From: Cryptomeria japonica
Lineage: Eukaryota; Streptophyta; Pinopsida; Cupressales; Cupressaceae
Direction: 5' to 3'
Assembly: GCF_030272615.1 (NCBI RefSeq)
Contig: NC_081414.1
Location: forward strand, 812,423,069 to 812,487,068
DNA length: 64,000 bases
Each line of letters starts with the position of its first letter. Within the stretch, counting starts at the first letter, position 1. Below are positions 24,441 through 36,189 of this stretch, one piece after another. The notes beneath the pieces are model-generated. The model made no database searches and was not told where the DNA came from. It saw only the letters and a list, made by a program, of their open reading frames with translations. The position numbers and the translations under genes were made by a program.

Positions 24441-26100
24441 GCCCCAATGTGGATGGTTATAGATACTTCTTATAGGATGCTACTTGAGACACTCAACTTG
24501 ATTTGAATGATATGGGATCCATGATATAGGCATTTGGGTTATGATTAAATTTTAATTATGATTATGTTGGACATGTAGATTGGTTTAACTAAACTTATAG
24601 AATCTTATATACATGAAGTGAAAATGAAAATACAATGTGGCTTTATTTGTATGCAATATTATCCGAGAGTGAACAAATACTTTTGAAACTGATAGAGTGT
24701 AGTCATTTATCTATGGTGAATGAAGTGAAAGGAAATTTGTTGTGTATGACATTTATATGTTTATGTTTCTTTGGATATGATATTATGTTGTACTAACAAT
24801 TGTGGCTAACTGTGATCTAATACTGCAAACATTGTCTTACTTCTGCTATCCTGTGATATTAAACCCACGATCTTGCCAAATCCAAAACATCAACTTAGAA
24901 AATAGTCATTTGTGTACTGACTAAAATAGCTATCAGGAAAGTTATTTTGCTGGTGGTATTAATAGTCTTCAAACGGTTTTGCTGGCTAGAAGAGTTTGGT
25001 TTCTTTTTTATATTAAATTTCCTGGCCACTTGCTGTTTAGTTTTTCTCTCCATTTTATGAGTATTTCAGATGGGTACATAAATTACTAGTATTGAACCTT
25101 ATTTAAGTAACATGTCAAGAAATACATTGAAATTTATTGTTCTAATATAAGAAAGCATACCATCTATATGCACAATGGAGGGAAAAACTCATAATTCCAG
25201 ATTTAGTAAACAAGATGAGAATAATAATTGTTGTCGATATTGAAATCCTTTTTCATTTCAGCATTTACGTTAAAAATTGAACATGGAATACATGAGCTGA
25301 AGCCATCTTTATCTGCTGTTGAAGGCATCACTCTTTCTATGTGTTGAACGCACAAACTTTGTATTAGTATTTTAATTTTATCCTGATTGGCGTTTGTGCT
25401 GAAACAGTATCTTATCTGTATAGAATATTATTTTAGCTTAAGGGTGTCAGGTAGCGTTCCATAGTTTGTATAGAATATTATTTTTAAGTCTTGTTTGTCA
25501 TATCAGTTCATACTATTTTCATCTTTACAAATTTAATTTTTTCTTTTTTGTTGATCATACTTTGTTAGCTGATACAACCTGAGGTTAATTTCAGGTTAAA
25601 TGTTTGCTAACATTTTGCTTATTATATTATATTGATTTTCTATTATCAACAAACAATTAGCTAAACCTTCTTTTCGGATCATTCAATTTAAGATTTAATA
25701 CTGGAGGGAATTCGTGCAATTAAAAAATATGGAGTCCATCCACAACTACCACAGACATTCTGTATATTAATATTTACAATGACTCCAAACCAATATAATA
25801 GTTAACCCCGCTTCATAATTTTGATTCTCTTTGCATACTAACTGCTGCGTTCATATTATTTAAAGACTTATTCCTATTTTAATGCTATTGATTTGTGAAT
25901 ATGTATTACCAGATATGTAGTTGGTCTATTAAACTGGTTGTAGTTATAGTTATTTGGTATCTAAAGTTGCTGCACATTGAGTCAATTTGAAGGATGTAAT
26001 AAGAGCAAAAGTATTATAAAATCTAGATAGTTAATATTGCTGGAATAATGTTGTTTGTTTGCGAATAAATTTGTATTAAAAAAATAAAACATAAAAACTT
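24441..26100. other. Unassigned AT-rich sequence
   Basis: I see no gene, RNA or clear repeat structure over this 1.6 kb. Codons are interrupted in all frames. It may be old intergenic DNA. Confidence 0.4.
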
Positions 26101-26104
26101 AACA

Positions 26105-26290
26105 GTGTGTTGAATTTAAAGCATAGGTTTTAATAACTATTATTTTTTTCAATTCTTTTATTAAAATTAAATTAAAGAAAGGCTTAGTGAAATGATGGAG
26201 AGAGAAATGAAATGAATTTTCCTATTTTAAATGTGGTGTTATTATTAAGACAATAAGGTTCACAATTAAGTAGTTATAAGCTATTTAATA
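26105..26290 (+). repeat. ~190-bp direct repeat, left copy
   Basis: This stretch (GTGTGTTGAA at one end, AGCTATTTAATA at the other) is repeated in the same orientation at 28,537-28,728 with roughly 94-95% identity by eye. The two copies bracket the PIF1 helicase remnant. Similarity ends at the base before a near-perfect hairpin begins. No coding sequence is visible. Confidence 0.85.
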
Positions 26291-26444
26291 CTAGCATATA
26301 TATATAGAAATATATATAAAGAAAGCCGAGAGATATCGAGGCTTTCATTTCCTTTCATAAAGTTATATTTAAAGTTAAAAAAAGAAATGAAAGCCTCCAT
26401 ATCTCTCGGCTTTCTTTATATATATTTCTATATATATATGCTAG
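26291..26444. repeat. Near-perfect 154-bp hairpin, MITE-like
   Basis: Two 61-bp arms (26,291-26,351 and 26,384-26,444) are inverted complements with a single mismatch and enclose a 32-nt AT-rich loop. The ends are CTAGCATATATATATAG and its complement. TA lies immediately outside on both sides, as expected for a Tc1/mariner-class MITE. The CTAG end followed by T on the minus strand would also fit a Helitron 3' terminus in the same orientation as the neighbouring helicase. The near-identity of the arms suggests it is young. A transcript would fold into a long stem of the kind that feeds small-RNA processing. Confidence 0.8.
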
Positions 26445-27126
26445 TAGCATCCAGAGGGGCAATTGGAAATAAATTAAATTATAAAATGTTTAATAATTTA
26501 TAAGTACAATATTTTACGTTATATTAATTATTTAATTATCATTTCAATTTATGTGGTCGATATGGCTGAGTTTACATATCTATTAGGATTATGAGTAAAT
26601 TTGGTTCAAGGGCTAGGTATAAGGTTCAATTTGGTTTAGGGTTAGAACTTGGTTTAGAGTTTAGTTAGTTTTAAGTTTTTTGAATTTTCATTCTACTGTT
26701 AGGCTTAGGATTCAATAATGTATAGTGTGTAGGTTTTGAAAATGCTTTAATTTAGGTTAGGGTTCAATTTGGTATAGTGTTCAAGTACGGTACGCTAGAA
26801 TTTTTCTTTGGTGTAGGGTTAGATCATTCAATTTTATCTAGTGTTCAATAAGGAAAGTGACTATTATTTGTGTGAATAATTAAATTATATGTAAAGGTGT
26901 ATAATGGAAAGTGACTATTATTTGTGTTGTAATTAAATTAGTAACAATATAGTATTGCATGGTAGTTATTGCATAAACAAATAGAATGATAGAAAAGGAA
27001 TCTAGATAACTACTTAATCCAATACAGTATGCAAATTAAATGTTGATCACATGAAACAATGAATGTTTATGAAAAAGTATTACATGAATTTATTTCTAAA
27101 TCTTTCAATCTACTTTCTTCATCTTT
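26445..27126. other. AT-rich stretch with degenerate telomere-like motifs
   Basis: No gene is recognised. From about 26,580 to 26,840 the plus strand repeats variants of GGTTTAGGGTT and GGTTCAATTTGG many times, for example GGTTTAGGGTTAGAAC, TTAGGTTAGGGTTCAATT and GGTGTAGGGTTAG. The motif AATGGAAAGTGACTATTATTTGTGT is approximately duplicated near 26,850-26,930. Confidence 0.5.
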
Positions 27127-28530
27127 TCACTTTGCAAGTTGTTTTCCCTTTTTCATTTTTTCATAGTGCTCATATGTGAATGGTGGCATTATTCTCAATC
27201 CTTGCAAAGACTTTACACAAGCTACAAATGTCATTCCTGTTCTTTCAGTTGGTCCTATATCAACTGTGGTTTTTGCAAGTGTCAAACCTTGCGACTTGTG
27301 TATTGTTAATGCCCAAGCCAGTCTCAATGGTATTTGAACTATAGAACCTCTTTGTCTTATACTGATGGGAACTGTTTGTGGATTGCGATCATCGAACGGA
27401 AATCCAGAGTAGTTATCAAACTTAACCATTACATATGATGGTGGTTCTGGTGGCATACTTCCAGGTTTGTATACAATCTTTTGAATATAACCTAATGCTC
27501 CATTTACAAGACCCGCTTCAATCCAGAGATTAGAAGTTAGCATAGCTCTTGCATTTTTGCTAATCAATAACTCCATATCGAGCTCGTCATGAGAACTTCC
27601 TTCAGTTGCATTAATAGTTCCAAGTTTCTTTGCAATGCTACATGCAACAGGTTGTTTGAGAGAATATAATTTTTTCCTGTTATGATTCTGAACATTATCA
27701 TTTGTGGAGAACAAATGAACATCATTGTCAAAGGCTTCATTGATTGTTGAACTCATATTACTACTTGTTCTTGACATGAGCATCTTCCGGTCATCAATTG
27801 TAGGCTGTACTTCTCTCAAATTTGTCAATGGTTGACGAAATTGAATCTGTTCAACGTCTTCTCCATCTTGTCTAAAAACTTTGTCTAAGGTAACCACAAT
27901 TTTTAAGTCCTGCCATAGAATCTTTGCTCGTCTTCTACTCTCATATGCCGATTTGTCTTTGATGGGAGGCAACTAACCCAGGTCTCCAACTAAAATGATT
28001 GAAACACCTGAAAATAATATAGAAACATAATTGTAAATGTTATATAATGAAAACATGGAAATGTAATACGTGGATATTACATTTTTTTACATTTTGAAAA
28101 GCTTTTTATAATTCATGGCAATTATGAACATACCTACAAATGTTAGATCAGAATTTTGTGGGAATGCTTGACAAAGATGGGAATCGATGTTCTCAAGTAA
28201 CTTCTCTCCAATGAAGCTCATTTCATCAATCAATATATACTTCACATGTGATAGTTCTTCTTGGAAAGTTGTTAGCCTTGTTCCTTCTAATTGAGCAAAA
28301 TCTTTTATTGGAATTCTCAACTTGGAATGAATAGTCGATGCTCCTATGTTGAACGCTGCTACTCCAGTTGGTGCAAGTAGTAGAAGGGGAGATTGATTAG
28401 GCATTGCCGCACTTTTCAGACTTTCACTAATCGCACCAATCAGGTAGGACTTTCCTGTTCCTATTGTTCCTTGAACTATCATATACAATGGCATCCTATT
28501 TTCATTCATATGGTCATGTGACATAACTAC
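27127..28530 (-). pseudogene. Helitron-type PIF1 helicase remnant with one intron
   Basis: Two minus-strand exons encode about 410 residues of a PIF1-family superfamily-1B DNA helicase. Exon A (to 28,134) has Walker A GTIGTGKS, LLLLAPTGVAAFN and Walker B ILIDEMS. A GT-AG intron (28,133-28,008, 126 bp) keeps the frame. Exon B gives GVSIILVGDLG, LTSNLWIEAGLVNGALG and LAWALTIHKSQGLTLAKT. A stop replaces the usual Gln of GDxGQLPP. Motif VI reads TFVACVKSLQG, so the Ser-Arg with the arginine finger is missing. The N-terminus is cut at a bracketing direct repeat, with no Rep or HUH domain upstream. Similarity is strongest to helicases encoded by Helitrons. A captured host helicase is less likely. 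Confidence 0.8.
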
Positions 28531-28536
28531 TTAAGT

Positions 28537-28728
28537 GTGTTGAAAGAGAAGCATAGGTTTTAATAACTATTATTATTTTTAATTCTTTTATTAAAATTAA
28601 ATTAAAGAAAGGCTTAATGAAATGATGGAGAGAGAAATGAAATGAATTTTTCTATTTTAAATCTGGTGTTATTATTAAGACAATAAGGTTCCTAATTAAG
28701 TAGTTATAAGCTATTTAATATTAGATGT
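28537..28728 (+). repeat. ~190-bp direct repeat, right copy
   Basis: Second copy of the repeat at 26,105-26,290, in the same orientation. Its left edge coincides with the point where the helicase coding similarity stops, so the repeat edge truncates the gene. Its right edge is followed by unrelated AT-rich DNA. Confidence 0.85.
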
Positions 28729-29800
28729 TCTTACAACACAAAGAATATACAAAGATACTTATTTAGGAAAGATGGTGATGATGATAATTATAATAATAAA
28801 ATAATAAAATAGTAAAAAGAAATATTAAAATTAATATTATTGGTTGTAAGTGACTAATGTCTGTATATATGATATATAAAAATGACATTTATTTAATGCT
28901 ATAATTGATGTTCAATCATTATGGTGTAAAAATTATGGATCCAACTACTACTATATATTATTGACAATTAAAATCATATTAATACTATAGCATAAATTAA
29001 ATTGGTGTTAATGAATTGTGAAGTAGCCAACATATTAAGATAAAACTTACTTTTGATTAAATATATGATGGTTATTTCTATTATTGATGTTAGATAATGT
29101 TATTGGAAAATGTGATTATAAAAAAAACTAATTATCCAACCATCATCATTACACTATACCCCTACTTAATGGTTGAGTATCTAAGTAACATTTGTGTTAA
29201 TATTATGTCCAGTTGTCTTCAATGATTAGAGTTTCTTACATGTAATGATTAAGTCCATGAGATAGACAATTATAGTAAAATGATTATTGCCAACAAGTGT
29301 CGCCTCTATTTAGTAATGCTAGCATATTCTTTTAAGAAAACTTTGGTTACCATTAATTGTATAATTCGACTACATCAATTAGTTTGATTTCACAATAACT
29401 TTTAAATTTAATAAGATAATAATCTTTTAGTTCATTTTGATAATTACTATAAGATAATGTGTTATGTGTCTACAATTATTGTTATCCTTATGTGTCAACC
29501 ATGACATAGTCAATTTTAGATTTGACAACATTGTTAATGTTAAAATTAATCATAGTTTGCGCCAAACCAGACATTCTAAATCTAGAGTCAAGTCATAGTG
29601 TCAAAACCAAACTTGATCATACATATGGATGTATCCTTAGTGCATGGGCAATGAAGTGCATATGCTAGTGTACTTGAGTTGTCCCCTCTTTTCCTACCTT
29701 TGGGCAATGTGCCTGCAACATTGTTGTTGAAGCATCATTCGCTAGTGCATATAGGCTCACATTACATCCATGCATCACAAGCTATGCTTATAGATTATAT
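28729..29800. other. Unassigned AT-rich sequence
   Basis: No gene is recognised in this ~1.1 kb. The last ~150 bp before the LINE contain repeated TAGTGCATA-like words but no clear structure. Confidence 0.4.
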
Positions 29801-29804
29801 GTTT

Positions 29805-32240
29805 CAAAAAAAAATTGTTGGGAGTTGTGTGTCCATTAGGAAAATTTTGGGCATGACAAATGGGACCAAGGGCCTTGCCTTTTTTCATATGAAACACAAC
29901 TTGCTCCAATTCAAACATTGAAATGGGCCAAATGAGAGCTTCATTTATCTCATTAGAAACCAAAGAGGGAATGCAGTCCAAATTGAATCTTTCTTCATCC
30001 TTGGCAGGGAGAGAGTCCTCAATGAACAAAGAAAAAAAAAACTAAGTAGCCTCCCTCGAAATCTCACCCAAAGATGACAATTGGACACCTTCTGAAGACA
30101 AGAGAGGGGAAATTAGATTACCATTCCAGCCTTGATAGAATTGTGAAAAAAGAAAGTGTTCCTATCCCCTTCTTGGAGCCAATCAATGCGAGAATTTTGT
30201 TTCCAAAATATATCCTCCTACAACTCCCATTCCTCCAACTCCTTAACAACTCTATCTTCTTCTTTTTTCAAATCCAGGTTCATACCATGTTCTCGAATCA
30301 ACTGAGTAATAGAATCCATCCGAGATTGAGTTGCAATCCTGTTGTGGTGAAGGTTTCCAAAACATTATCTGTTCCACCTTTTGAGCTTGTACTTCACATA
30401 CTGCAATATTTTAAAAAAGGAATACATAACCCTACCATGAGAAATTTTTCCTTCTTGCCACCAATTTATAGAGAGAGAGATCATGCAACCACATAATTTG
30501 GAATTTGAAAGAGGGATGTTTTTGACAATCAGAAGGAGACTACAGAGAGTTTAATTAATTAATGATCAGAGCCCCTCCAATCCAAGATCTCAAAATTGGT
30601 AGACCACCTAAACCCCAACCAATAGAATGACACAAGAAATGTATCGAGCCTTTTAGAAATAGCCTACTCACCACTTCTCCTATTGTTATAGGTGAAGATA
30701 CCATTATTAGGTTTCACATCAATCAAGCTCAAGAAAGCAATATTATCTTGGAGGAGACCCATAAACCAATCTAGATGAAATTATTCCACCTCATTTCTCT
30801 TCCAATCTGGAAACAACATTAAAGTATCTGGCAACAACCCATGGGAGAAGAGGTAATAAATAGAGCACATATATAATATGACTCTAAGGCTATGCCTTAC
30901 CCAAGATATCAATTGGGGCATAAACACTAGTGACGAGACAAGTTTTCCATGAATCAATACTAGAAGCAATCAAAAAAATAGAAGAGCAACTAGAGATCCA
31001 CCATAGGGAACTAATCTTCTTTCGGTTCCAGAAAAAAGCAATACCCATTGAATTACCTTAAGTAATAATATCCTGACACATCCCACAGGACCAAACTCTA
31101 GGCGCTTTGTTGAGTAGATCATCCACTATCAACTTAGTCTCTTGAATAAAAACAATATCTAGAGAAAGAGATTCAATTAACTTAAAAATAACCTTTTGTC
31201 TAGGGATTCTATTCATACCCATCACATTCCAAGATATGACAAACATTTATGGCGATGGGAGAAATGAGAATCAATAATCTTCACTGGCCTAGATTCAACC
31301 AGAGTCTCCCCCATTAACTTAACTTTCACCTAGTCTGGATTATGACTTTCTTTTGAGGTATTCTCCGAAGAACCTTTCTTGACGGGTTTTTGATGCAAAC
31401 CCAAGGTTTGAGAAGATCGACTGCTTTTCCTTGGATCCAATCCCTCCTTCATAGGATCTGATAAGAGTTGAACCTAAACATCAGCAACATTTTGCCTATC
31501 CTGGGAATCACTTGGAATGAGAACATCAAGAATTTGATAGGGTAAGTCAGTATCCATCTAGACCTCTTGCGACTCCACCAAAGTCAAATTCTTGTCATTG
31601 TTCCCCTAGTCTTTAGAAAAAACCATACCCTAAGGTTTTGCACCAAATGACATCTCCATAGAAATCCACTCTTCCTGGATTAGATCTTCCAAAGTGTTGA
31701 ACTAATTAAAGTTCTCGTCATGTTGCCTATCCTTCAGAGTTCTCTTCTACCCTCTCCCCTTATTTCAAGGTTTGACAAGAAAAAAACCCTCTTTATCTGT
31801 ATTCCTCTCAGCCATAGGAGCCTTCCCCTTATCATTCTTAGGATTAGAGTCTGAAGGAGCAGTAGTAGTCGTTGTCACTGGATTGAATTAAGGATACTTT
31901 CATTGTAAATGGCAATATGCATGCGGAATATGAAATTTAAATGGAAGCATCTCATAGTCAAGTTGTTGAACATAGGAAGAGGAGCCGAGATAAATCTCTA
32001 CAGAATCTGGTAATGAGTTATTTAATTTAATCTCAACATAGATACGAGCATAAGAAATTACCTTTTTAGCTCAAGTTTGAGTAGCAGATCCCACAAGCTT
32101 GCCTAGAAGGAGAGCAATCGAATGAAGAATATAATCCCTCTATAATTCAAGTGGGAGTCTAGGAAGACAAATCCACATAGGTACTTTTGATGAAACCTCC
32201 TCAGCAGAATTAAACCTTACTATGATGTCGAAAAATGGGA
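29805..32240 (-). mobile_element. LINE fragment: ORF1, endonuclease and start of RT (third LINE)
   Basis: On the minus strand, about 32,240-31,880 encodes the DUF4283-type ORF1 core (VPMWICLPRLPLEL, SYARIYVEIKLN, and YCHL from the zinc-knuckle start). A linker follows. The endonuclease begins near 31,246 with FVISWNVMGMNRIPRQKV and IVFIQETKL and decays through 30,600. The start of RT is at 29,900-30,030 (ISMFELEQVVFHMKKGKALGP), where it stops. Many stops and frame changes break it. Because the RT is cut at 29,805 and the 5' part at 32,240, both ends are truncated. It is a different copy from the LINE at 10-17.7 kb. Confidence 0.78.
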
Positions 32241-32257
32241 TCGGGTAGTTTCTGACT

Positions 32258-32320
32258 AGATTCTGACTATGAGATGCACTTAAAATAAGCAGATTCTGAC
32301 TATGAGATGCACTTAAAATT
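32258..32320 (+). repeat. 33-bp tandem duplication
   Basis: A unit beginning AGATTCTGACTATGAGATGC is present twice in tandem (32,258-32,290 and from 32,291). A shorter echo (TTTCTGACTA) precedes it. It lies between the third LINE and the coiled-coil gene remnant. Confidence 0.85.
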
Positions 32321-32398
32321 TGGAAAAAAAAAAGAAATAAAATCTTTAAAAAAACAGGGAAAGAAGATTGTGGAGTCATGTAGCATTTTTGTGGAGTC

Positions 32399-33883
32399 AT
32401 GGAGTCAGAATCTATCAAGAAAACAAAACAAGCAGAAGATGACCGAGATTCAAACAAGAGAAGCTTGAGGGAAAAGGAAAGGGAAACTTCTGAGTTACAG
32501 AAATCAGTCGTCAGATTGCAGCAACTGTGTACAAATCAGGAAAGAACAATTGGTGAATTGTGGTTACAATTAGACAATGATATAAATAATGTTCCACAAG
32601 ACAAAGATGCTGGTATCACCGAGCTACAAAAAGAACAACTCCGGTTGGTTGGTGTAGAACATGGCTTACGCAAGGATTTAGAGAATTGCAGGTGGGAAGC
32701 CGATGCTCTGAGGCACGAAAACACCAGCCTTCTGGAGAGGGTGAAAAGTAAAGAGAAAGGTACGAGCATTGGATTGATCAAACTTGATCAAAAACTTTGG
32801 GACCGCCTTGATGAACTGAAAGCTCAGGCATTCCCTCTGCTGGTTGAAAATGTTAGCCTTCTTTCAAGCTCCTGGATTATGTTAAAAGGAACTTGTCTAC
32901 TTTTGATGCATGTGAAATTATTGAAGGGGGAGATCCAAAGAGTATGTTAGCAACTCTACAAGAAAGGGATAATGTCCTGGAATTGGACGTAATGGCTCAA
33001 AGTTTAAGAAGAAAAGTTGAATCTTGGAAGAATAGTGTGGGGATGCAAGAAGAAATCTTGCAAGAAAAATCTCATATATTCTGCGATGAATCTCTCAAGC
33101 AAGATATAGAAAATCCTGAGGCATCTGAAGAGGAGCAACAACATATCGAGGTAATTAGTACTATTTATTTTCTTATTTTGAGGTTTTACAGTTTTAGGGG
33201 ACATTGGTAGATCATAGATTATTTAGATTGTAATATAAATCCAACAATTTTCTTTTGAAAGACAATAAAATATCTACTTTCTATTTGAAGGATTGTGCAT
33301 TAACATACTTGTGTTATCAACTAATATTCTTAATTCCCATTTCAGAATGAGGAGGGGTTCAAACAAGTGCAACAAGAACTAACTGAAACTTTACTTGTCA
33401 AGATTCTAAGAGAAACATTATATTCCAATGCAGTTTATTTAGAACAACTTCAGGACGAATGTGCAACTTTGGTAAGGGGTCAAGAAGTTTTGAGAAGTAG
33501 CATTGAAAGCCTGCAAGATAGTCTCAGTAGCTCAAACCAGAAAGAGAAAGAGTTGGTGGTTCAGGTATGTTTCGTCACCCTTTCAATTGTTTATATTTAG
33601 AATGTCACTCATTTTTAAAGAGCATTCGTATCATTACCACTAATGCTATGATATATTTTATCTGCAGCTTGGAGGGAATGAGAACACCATCAAATGTTTA
33701 CAAGCTGACTTACAAGAATGTCTCAAAGAACCGGCATCGTTAAGAACAGAGATAGCCAAAGTTTCAAAAGAAAGGGATGGATTTCAGAAAGATTCAGAAC
33801 AGCTTATCTCGGAAAACGTGAAACTCATTGCTGAAGTGGAAGCACTTAAAATGAGAGTAGAGAAACTCAATGAGGATTTATAG
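32399..33883 (+). pseudogene. Plant coiled-coil gene remnant, three exons
   Basis: Three exons with good splice sites encode a lysine- and glutamate-rich coiled coil. Exon 1 ends at 33,150 (GAG then GTAATT), exon 2 is 33,346-33,564, and exon 3 is 33,668-33,883. Exon 1 has NQERTIGELWLQLDN, LRKDLENCRWEADALRHENT, LLERVKS and LDQKLWDRLDELKAQAFPLL. This order is like the plant long coiled-coil family I recall as golgin-A4-like or DUF7653 proteins, whose function is poorly known. A one-base deletion near 32,862 shifts the frame in exon 1. Exon 3 stops at 33,881-33,883, although coiled-coil codons resume in another frame after it. The front of the gene is missing. Introns show it is not a processed copy. 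The family name is uncertain, the exon structure is not. Confidence 0.7.
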
Positions 33884-35840
33884 CTAGAGAGGAATAGTTA
33901 TCAGATTTACAGGAAAGCTTAAATGCATAGTTTCGTAATAAATAGTAGTGTTTGGATTCATTTCTCTTTCCATTGGTACACATCTTAACATTCTTGTTGG
34001 TTGTATTCTAGTTCTCATAAGTTTAACATAGCTGATTTGCATCTAAGGTTGGGGTTTCATGGAGGGGGGCCTTCCTAAAAAATAGAGCGGGCGTTGTTGA
34101 GATTGTTTAGGAAAATTTTTAAGCTGGTGGTCCTGTGAATTTTGTAGTGTAGTCCAGCTTAAAAATTTAAGCTCCCTAAATTTAAGGAGGCTGGTGGTCT
34201 CATGCATATCTTTTATAGGATGTGCATAATAAAAACAAATAAAAATAATTCATTTCCACGGAAAACTATTTTTTATAGAAATTAAATTTAAATTTTTGAC
34301 AAGTGGCAGATAACATCGGGAGTAATTTCTAGCCCCACCCCAAATTTGCATGCCTAAAAAGTAAGGGCTGCTATTTATTTTTGGAAAAGATTCTTTTTTT
34401 TCTTTTCATGGGACCTCCTCTTCCACAAAAATAGAGCCCAAGCCCTTCCCATAAGACCCAGCCAAAGCACATTTAGCTAGAAACCCTTCACTGTACAACG
34501 AATTTCTATTGTAAACTTTTTTAATTGGAAGAGGATATTAGAAGTGTTCTGAGATGTTGATATTAATACTGATTAAATGAAAACTTAAGTTTTTGTACTA
34601 TGTTAAATTTGGCATTAGTATAAAAAATTTTAAATAATTATATTTAAACCATCTAAATTAATAATTACAAATAATTATTAGTGTATGTAATGTTGTTTCC
34701 TCTACACTTCAATTTTGAAACATTTACGTTCTGCTTTCAGATAGTAACAACAATTGTCCTTGGATTGGAAACATATTTTTTTGTTTTTAATTTTCTTAAA
34801 GATTGAGTTAATACTTTTGATGGCTAAAATATGTAGATTTTTCTTGATATATTTTCGAATACAATCCTAACCAAGGAATAATCCAAGGATAAATAATATG
34901 GGGCAATTCTAAAATATGTGCACTTATTGAAAACATGGTGCACAAGCATTTGAAAAGCATAACCAAGTTAAGATAGAATGATTATCAATTAAAGTCATTG
35001 CAATCCATAGGAGAAAAAGATTCATATCATAATATGGAATCTGTTAACTACAGAGAAATAGTACAAATGTAAAAAAGGAAGAAGTTTTTAATTCCAAGAG
35101 CAACGGAAACAAGACACCTTGCCATGGAAAATTGCAATCCCCTATAACCAGCATTCAACTATTAAAATAATGTCTGCCAATGAAAATTCAATGTATCACC
35201 TCCAAAAACTTATGACGCAGCTAAGAAAAATGATTGTGTAGCCATCACCAAAATTATTGTAGCTCCTCAAAGGAAGGCGTCACTAGAATTAAGAAATAAC
35301 GCAAAGGTTTTTTCATTGTTAATCTTTCTAATAAGAACCATATATTATAAAATCCTATCGATTATTCAAGGGGGATATAAATGTGTTCAAAACAACTATA
35401 TTGAAACATTGCATTGGTTGGCCATGCATTACACCTCAATATCAAACCAATCAATAGCACAATATGCATTGGTTGGCCATGCATATGTGTTTGGACAAAT
35501 GTTTGTTGGTTTTCTTTTGGTTATAGAAAATATCAAGAGGAAAATATGATACAACCTCTAATGGTAGTCCCATTCCCTGGGCTTCTTTAACCTATTCGGA
35601 GCATCTCCTTTAATATCCATTTTGGACTTTCTAATTTTTGCTTGTTGTTTCAGTTCTTTAGCTACCTTCTTCTTCTGTGACCACTGACTTTGGCGAATGT
35701 ATTTTTTTTTATTATTTTGAGTAGTGGTCTTTAGGCTATTAACGTTGCCGGCTGGATAGCTATTTAATAGAGATCCACGTTGTGGCTTTGGTGTTGGTTA
35801 TCTTCTGTATTCTATGGCAGAAATCGAAGCAATAAGAATA
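33884..35840. other. Unassigned sequence with a short hairpin
   Basis: No gene is recognised. A perfect 15-bp inverted repeat, AAATTTTTAAGCTGG (34,113-34,127) with its complement at 34,154-34,168, could form a stem with a 26-nt loop. The word GCATTGGTTGGCCATGCAT occurs twice (about 35,411 and 35,465). Some decayed exons of the coiled-coil gene could lie at the left, but I cannot show it. Confidence 0.4.
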
Positions 35841-35847
35841 ACATATC

Positions 35848-36183
35848 TTTTGATATTTGAGGTCACCTGTAATTTTTTTTATTTTTTATTTTTATTTTTT
35901 TTGGGGCAGTAATCTTCAGTTACTTGATTTGAGCTACATCATTTTTGGTATCATAGTATCTTCCTTTTGATATTTGAGGTTACATGTAATTGATTTTTTT
36001 AATTTTTTTTTAGAGTAATCTTCAACTACTTGTTTTGACTTACATCATTTTTGGTATTATAGTACCTTCCTTTCTATATTTGAGGTCACTTGTAATTGAT
36101 ATTTTTTTTTCTTTTTTCGCAGAGTAATCTTCTGCTACTTGCTTTGAGCTACACCATTTTTGGTATCATAGTACCTTCCTTGG
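35848..36183 (+). repeat. ~107-bp tandem minisatellite, about three copies
   Basis: A unit starting AGTAATCTTC and containing CATTTTTGGTATCATAGTA, CTTCCTTTTGATATTTGAGG and a T-rich run begins at about 35,908, 36,014 and 36,122. Spacings are therefore 106 and 108 bp, and a partial copy precedes the first. Copies differ mainly in the length of the T-run. Confidence 0.8.
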
Positions 36184-36189
36184 TCTAGA

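Noticed and set aside
27127-28530. An intact host PIF1 helicase gene
   Set aside because: An in-frame stop lies in the GDxGQLPP motif, the arginine-finger motif is incomplete, and the N-terminus is cut by a repeat.
26105-28728. Reading the two 190-bp direct repeats as LTRs of a small retrotransposon
   Set aside because: There is no clear TG...CA ends, PBS, polypurine tract or target duplication, and the enclosed gene is an antisense helicase with an intron. It is left as an open question rather than called an LTR pair.
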